In this document: positions 7,043 through 7,334 of the stretch, in pieces
Layout of the letters: the number at the start of each line of letters is the position of its first letter
Numbering within the stretch: the first letter of the stretch is position 1
Source of the DNA: an uncultured Porphyromonadaceae bacterium
Lineage (GTDB): Bacteria > Bacteroidota > Bacteroidia > Bacteroidales > Muribaculaceae
Assembly (NCBI GenBank): GCA_900550395.1
Contig: URSD01000064.1
Location: forward strand, 1 to 7,334
Reading direction: 5' to 3'
Length of the DNA: 7,334 nt
Translations under genes and position numbers: made by a program
Notes under the pieces: generated by a model
The model's input: only the letters and a program-made list of their open reading frames with translations
The model's database searches: none
What the model was told of the DNA's origin: nothing

Positions 7043-7096
7043 AGTTTATAGTTTATAGGGGATAGGTAAGAGCGCAGGGGATAGGTAAGAGGGAGA
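7043..7096 (+). repeat. Imperfect heptamer repeat block with a duplicated 16-bp core
   Basis: The plus strand reads as 7-base units beginning with AG: AGTTTAT, AGTTTAT, AGGGGAT, AGGTAAG, AGCGCAG (7043-7077). A second copy of AGGGGATAGGTAAGAG then appears at 7076-7091, 19 bp after the first (7057-7072). The order of unit types matches the block at 129-163, which lies on the opposite strand. It sits just upstream of the rpsA promoter. No coding potential is seen. Confidence 0.75.
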
Positions 7097-7102
7097 GGGC
7101 GA

Positions 7103-7117
7103 GCGGCCTGTGGCCGC
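7103..7117. other. Short GC-rich hairpin between the repeat blocks
   Basis: GCGGCC and GGCCGC form a perfect 6-bp inverted repeat around the 3-base spacer TGT. It separates the AG-heptad block from the telomere-like heptads. No U-tract follows on either strand, so it is unlikely to be a terminator. Confidence 0.5.
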
Positions 7118-7118
7118 G

Positions 7119-7146
7119 GTTTAGGGTTTAGGGTTTAAGGTTTAGA
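7119..7146 (+). repeat. Telomere-like heptad run (GTTTAGG)n
   Basis: Four consecutive 7-base units, GTTTAGG, GTTTAGG, GTTTAAG and GTTTAGA, contain two perfect TTTAGGG words. The period equals that of the adjacent AG-heptad block, so both probably belong to one degenerate heptamer repeat family and not to a true telomere. No hairpin or open reading frame accounts for it. Confidence 0.75.
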
Positions 7147-7160
7147 TAATGGCTCTATGC

Positions 7161-7199
7161 AAAAACAGCCGCATGCTGACGGACGGGGCATGCGGCTGT
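7161..7199 (-). terminator. Rho-independent terminator for a minus-strand transcript entering from the right
   Basis: A 12-bp perfect inverted repeat (7165-7176 with 7188-7199; ACAGCCGCATGC on the plus strand) has an 11-base loop. On the minus strand the stem is followed by uridines at 7165-7161, whereas on the plus strand the following bases are a mixed GT sequence. It is therefore a minus-strand terminator. It implies a gene or RNA ending within or beyond 7200-7334. Confidence 0.78.
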
Positions 7200-7334
7200 A
7201 TGTGTTTGTGCGCGTCGCGTGCTGGCCGAGCTTGGCTCGATGCGGGTCACAAGGCAACCCTGACGTCGGGGACTATCACCTAACACAACGGACGTGCGCA
7301 TCCTGCCGGAGAGATGCCGGCTTCTCTCCGTTTC
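7200..7334. other. Hairpin-rich stretch at the right edge, no recognised gene
   Basis: On the minus strand, two frames close shortly after entering the window, at a TAG (7282-7280) and a TGA (7278-7276), so one could be the end of a gene to the right; neither tail was recognised. Small inverted repeats are frequent, for example CGAGC-TTG-GCTCG at 7227-7239, GGGT/ACCC at 7244-7260 and an 8-bp stem at 7307-7330. With the terminator at 7161-7199, this could be a 3' untranslated region or a small structured RNA on the minus strand. No tRNA or known RNA class was recognised. Confidence 0.4.
7307..7330. other. 8-bp perfect hairpin at the right edge
   Basis: CGGAGAGA (7307-7314) and TCTCTCCG (7323-7330) pair around the 8-base loop TGCCGGCT. 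On the plus strand TTTC follows before the window ends, so it may be the start of a terminator, but the U-tract cannot be judged. The direct repeat TGCCGG (7304-7309 and 7315-7320) allows an alternative pairing. Confidence 0.5.

Noticed and set aside
7308..7330. GGAGAGA/TCTCTCC stem resembling a tRNA-Ser acceptor stem
   Set aside because: No anticodon arm, T arm or variable arm lies between the two halves; the loop is only 8 bases.
7190..7334. 48-codon plus-strand frame open to the right edge
   Set aside because: It starts inside the terminator stem, is rich in Cys and Arg, and no promoter precedes it. An open run of this length is expected by chance in GC-rich DNA.

Overview
The window looks like a GC-rich chromosome segment of a Bacteroidales bacterium, perhaps Muribaculaceae or a relative; the family is a guess. 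Three promoters fit the Bacteroidetes primary-sigma pattern TTTG-N19/20-TAnnTTTG. No start codon has a Shine-Dalgarno sequence. The ribosomal protein S1 is the long, six-domain type with a basic tail. No rRNA, tRNA, CRISPR array or transposase was found.

Layout, left to right. Positions 1-176 have no convincing gene but carry a heptamer repeat block. A minus-strand six-helix ion channel (177-896) is divergent from a plus-strand TIR domain/Sel1-repeat protein (996-2963), with 99 bp between their start codons. The TIR gene meets a minus-strand membrane acyltransferase (2942-4117) tail to tail, and the two coding ends overlap by 22 bp. Upstream of the acyltransferase on the same strand are a second Sel1-repeat protein (4190-5065) and rpsA (5150-6931). 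rpsA has its own consensus promoter and a strong terminator. Positions 7031-7334 are non-coding as far as can be seen. They hold heptamer repeats of the same family as on the left, a telomere-like heptad run, a minus-strand terminator for something beyond the right edge, and a hairpin-rich stretch.

How the genes may work together. rpsA is a core translation gene. The other four look like accessory or surface functions: a TIR enzyme or signalling domain on a Sel1 scaffold, a pore protein, a Sel1 scaffold protein and a glycan-type O-acyltransferase. The best candidate for an undescribed system is the divergent TIR-Sel1/ion-channel pair, possibly with the second Sel1 protein. It recalls anti-phage modules in which a TIR domain makes a nucleotide signal and a membrane protein is the effector. 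The sequence shows only adjacency and domain types. The channel has no recognisable ligand-binding domain, so a functional link is a hypothesis.
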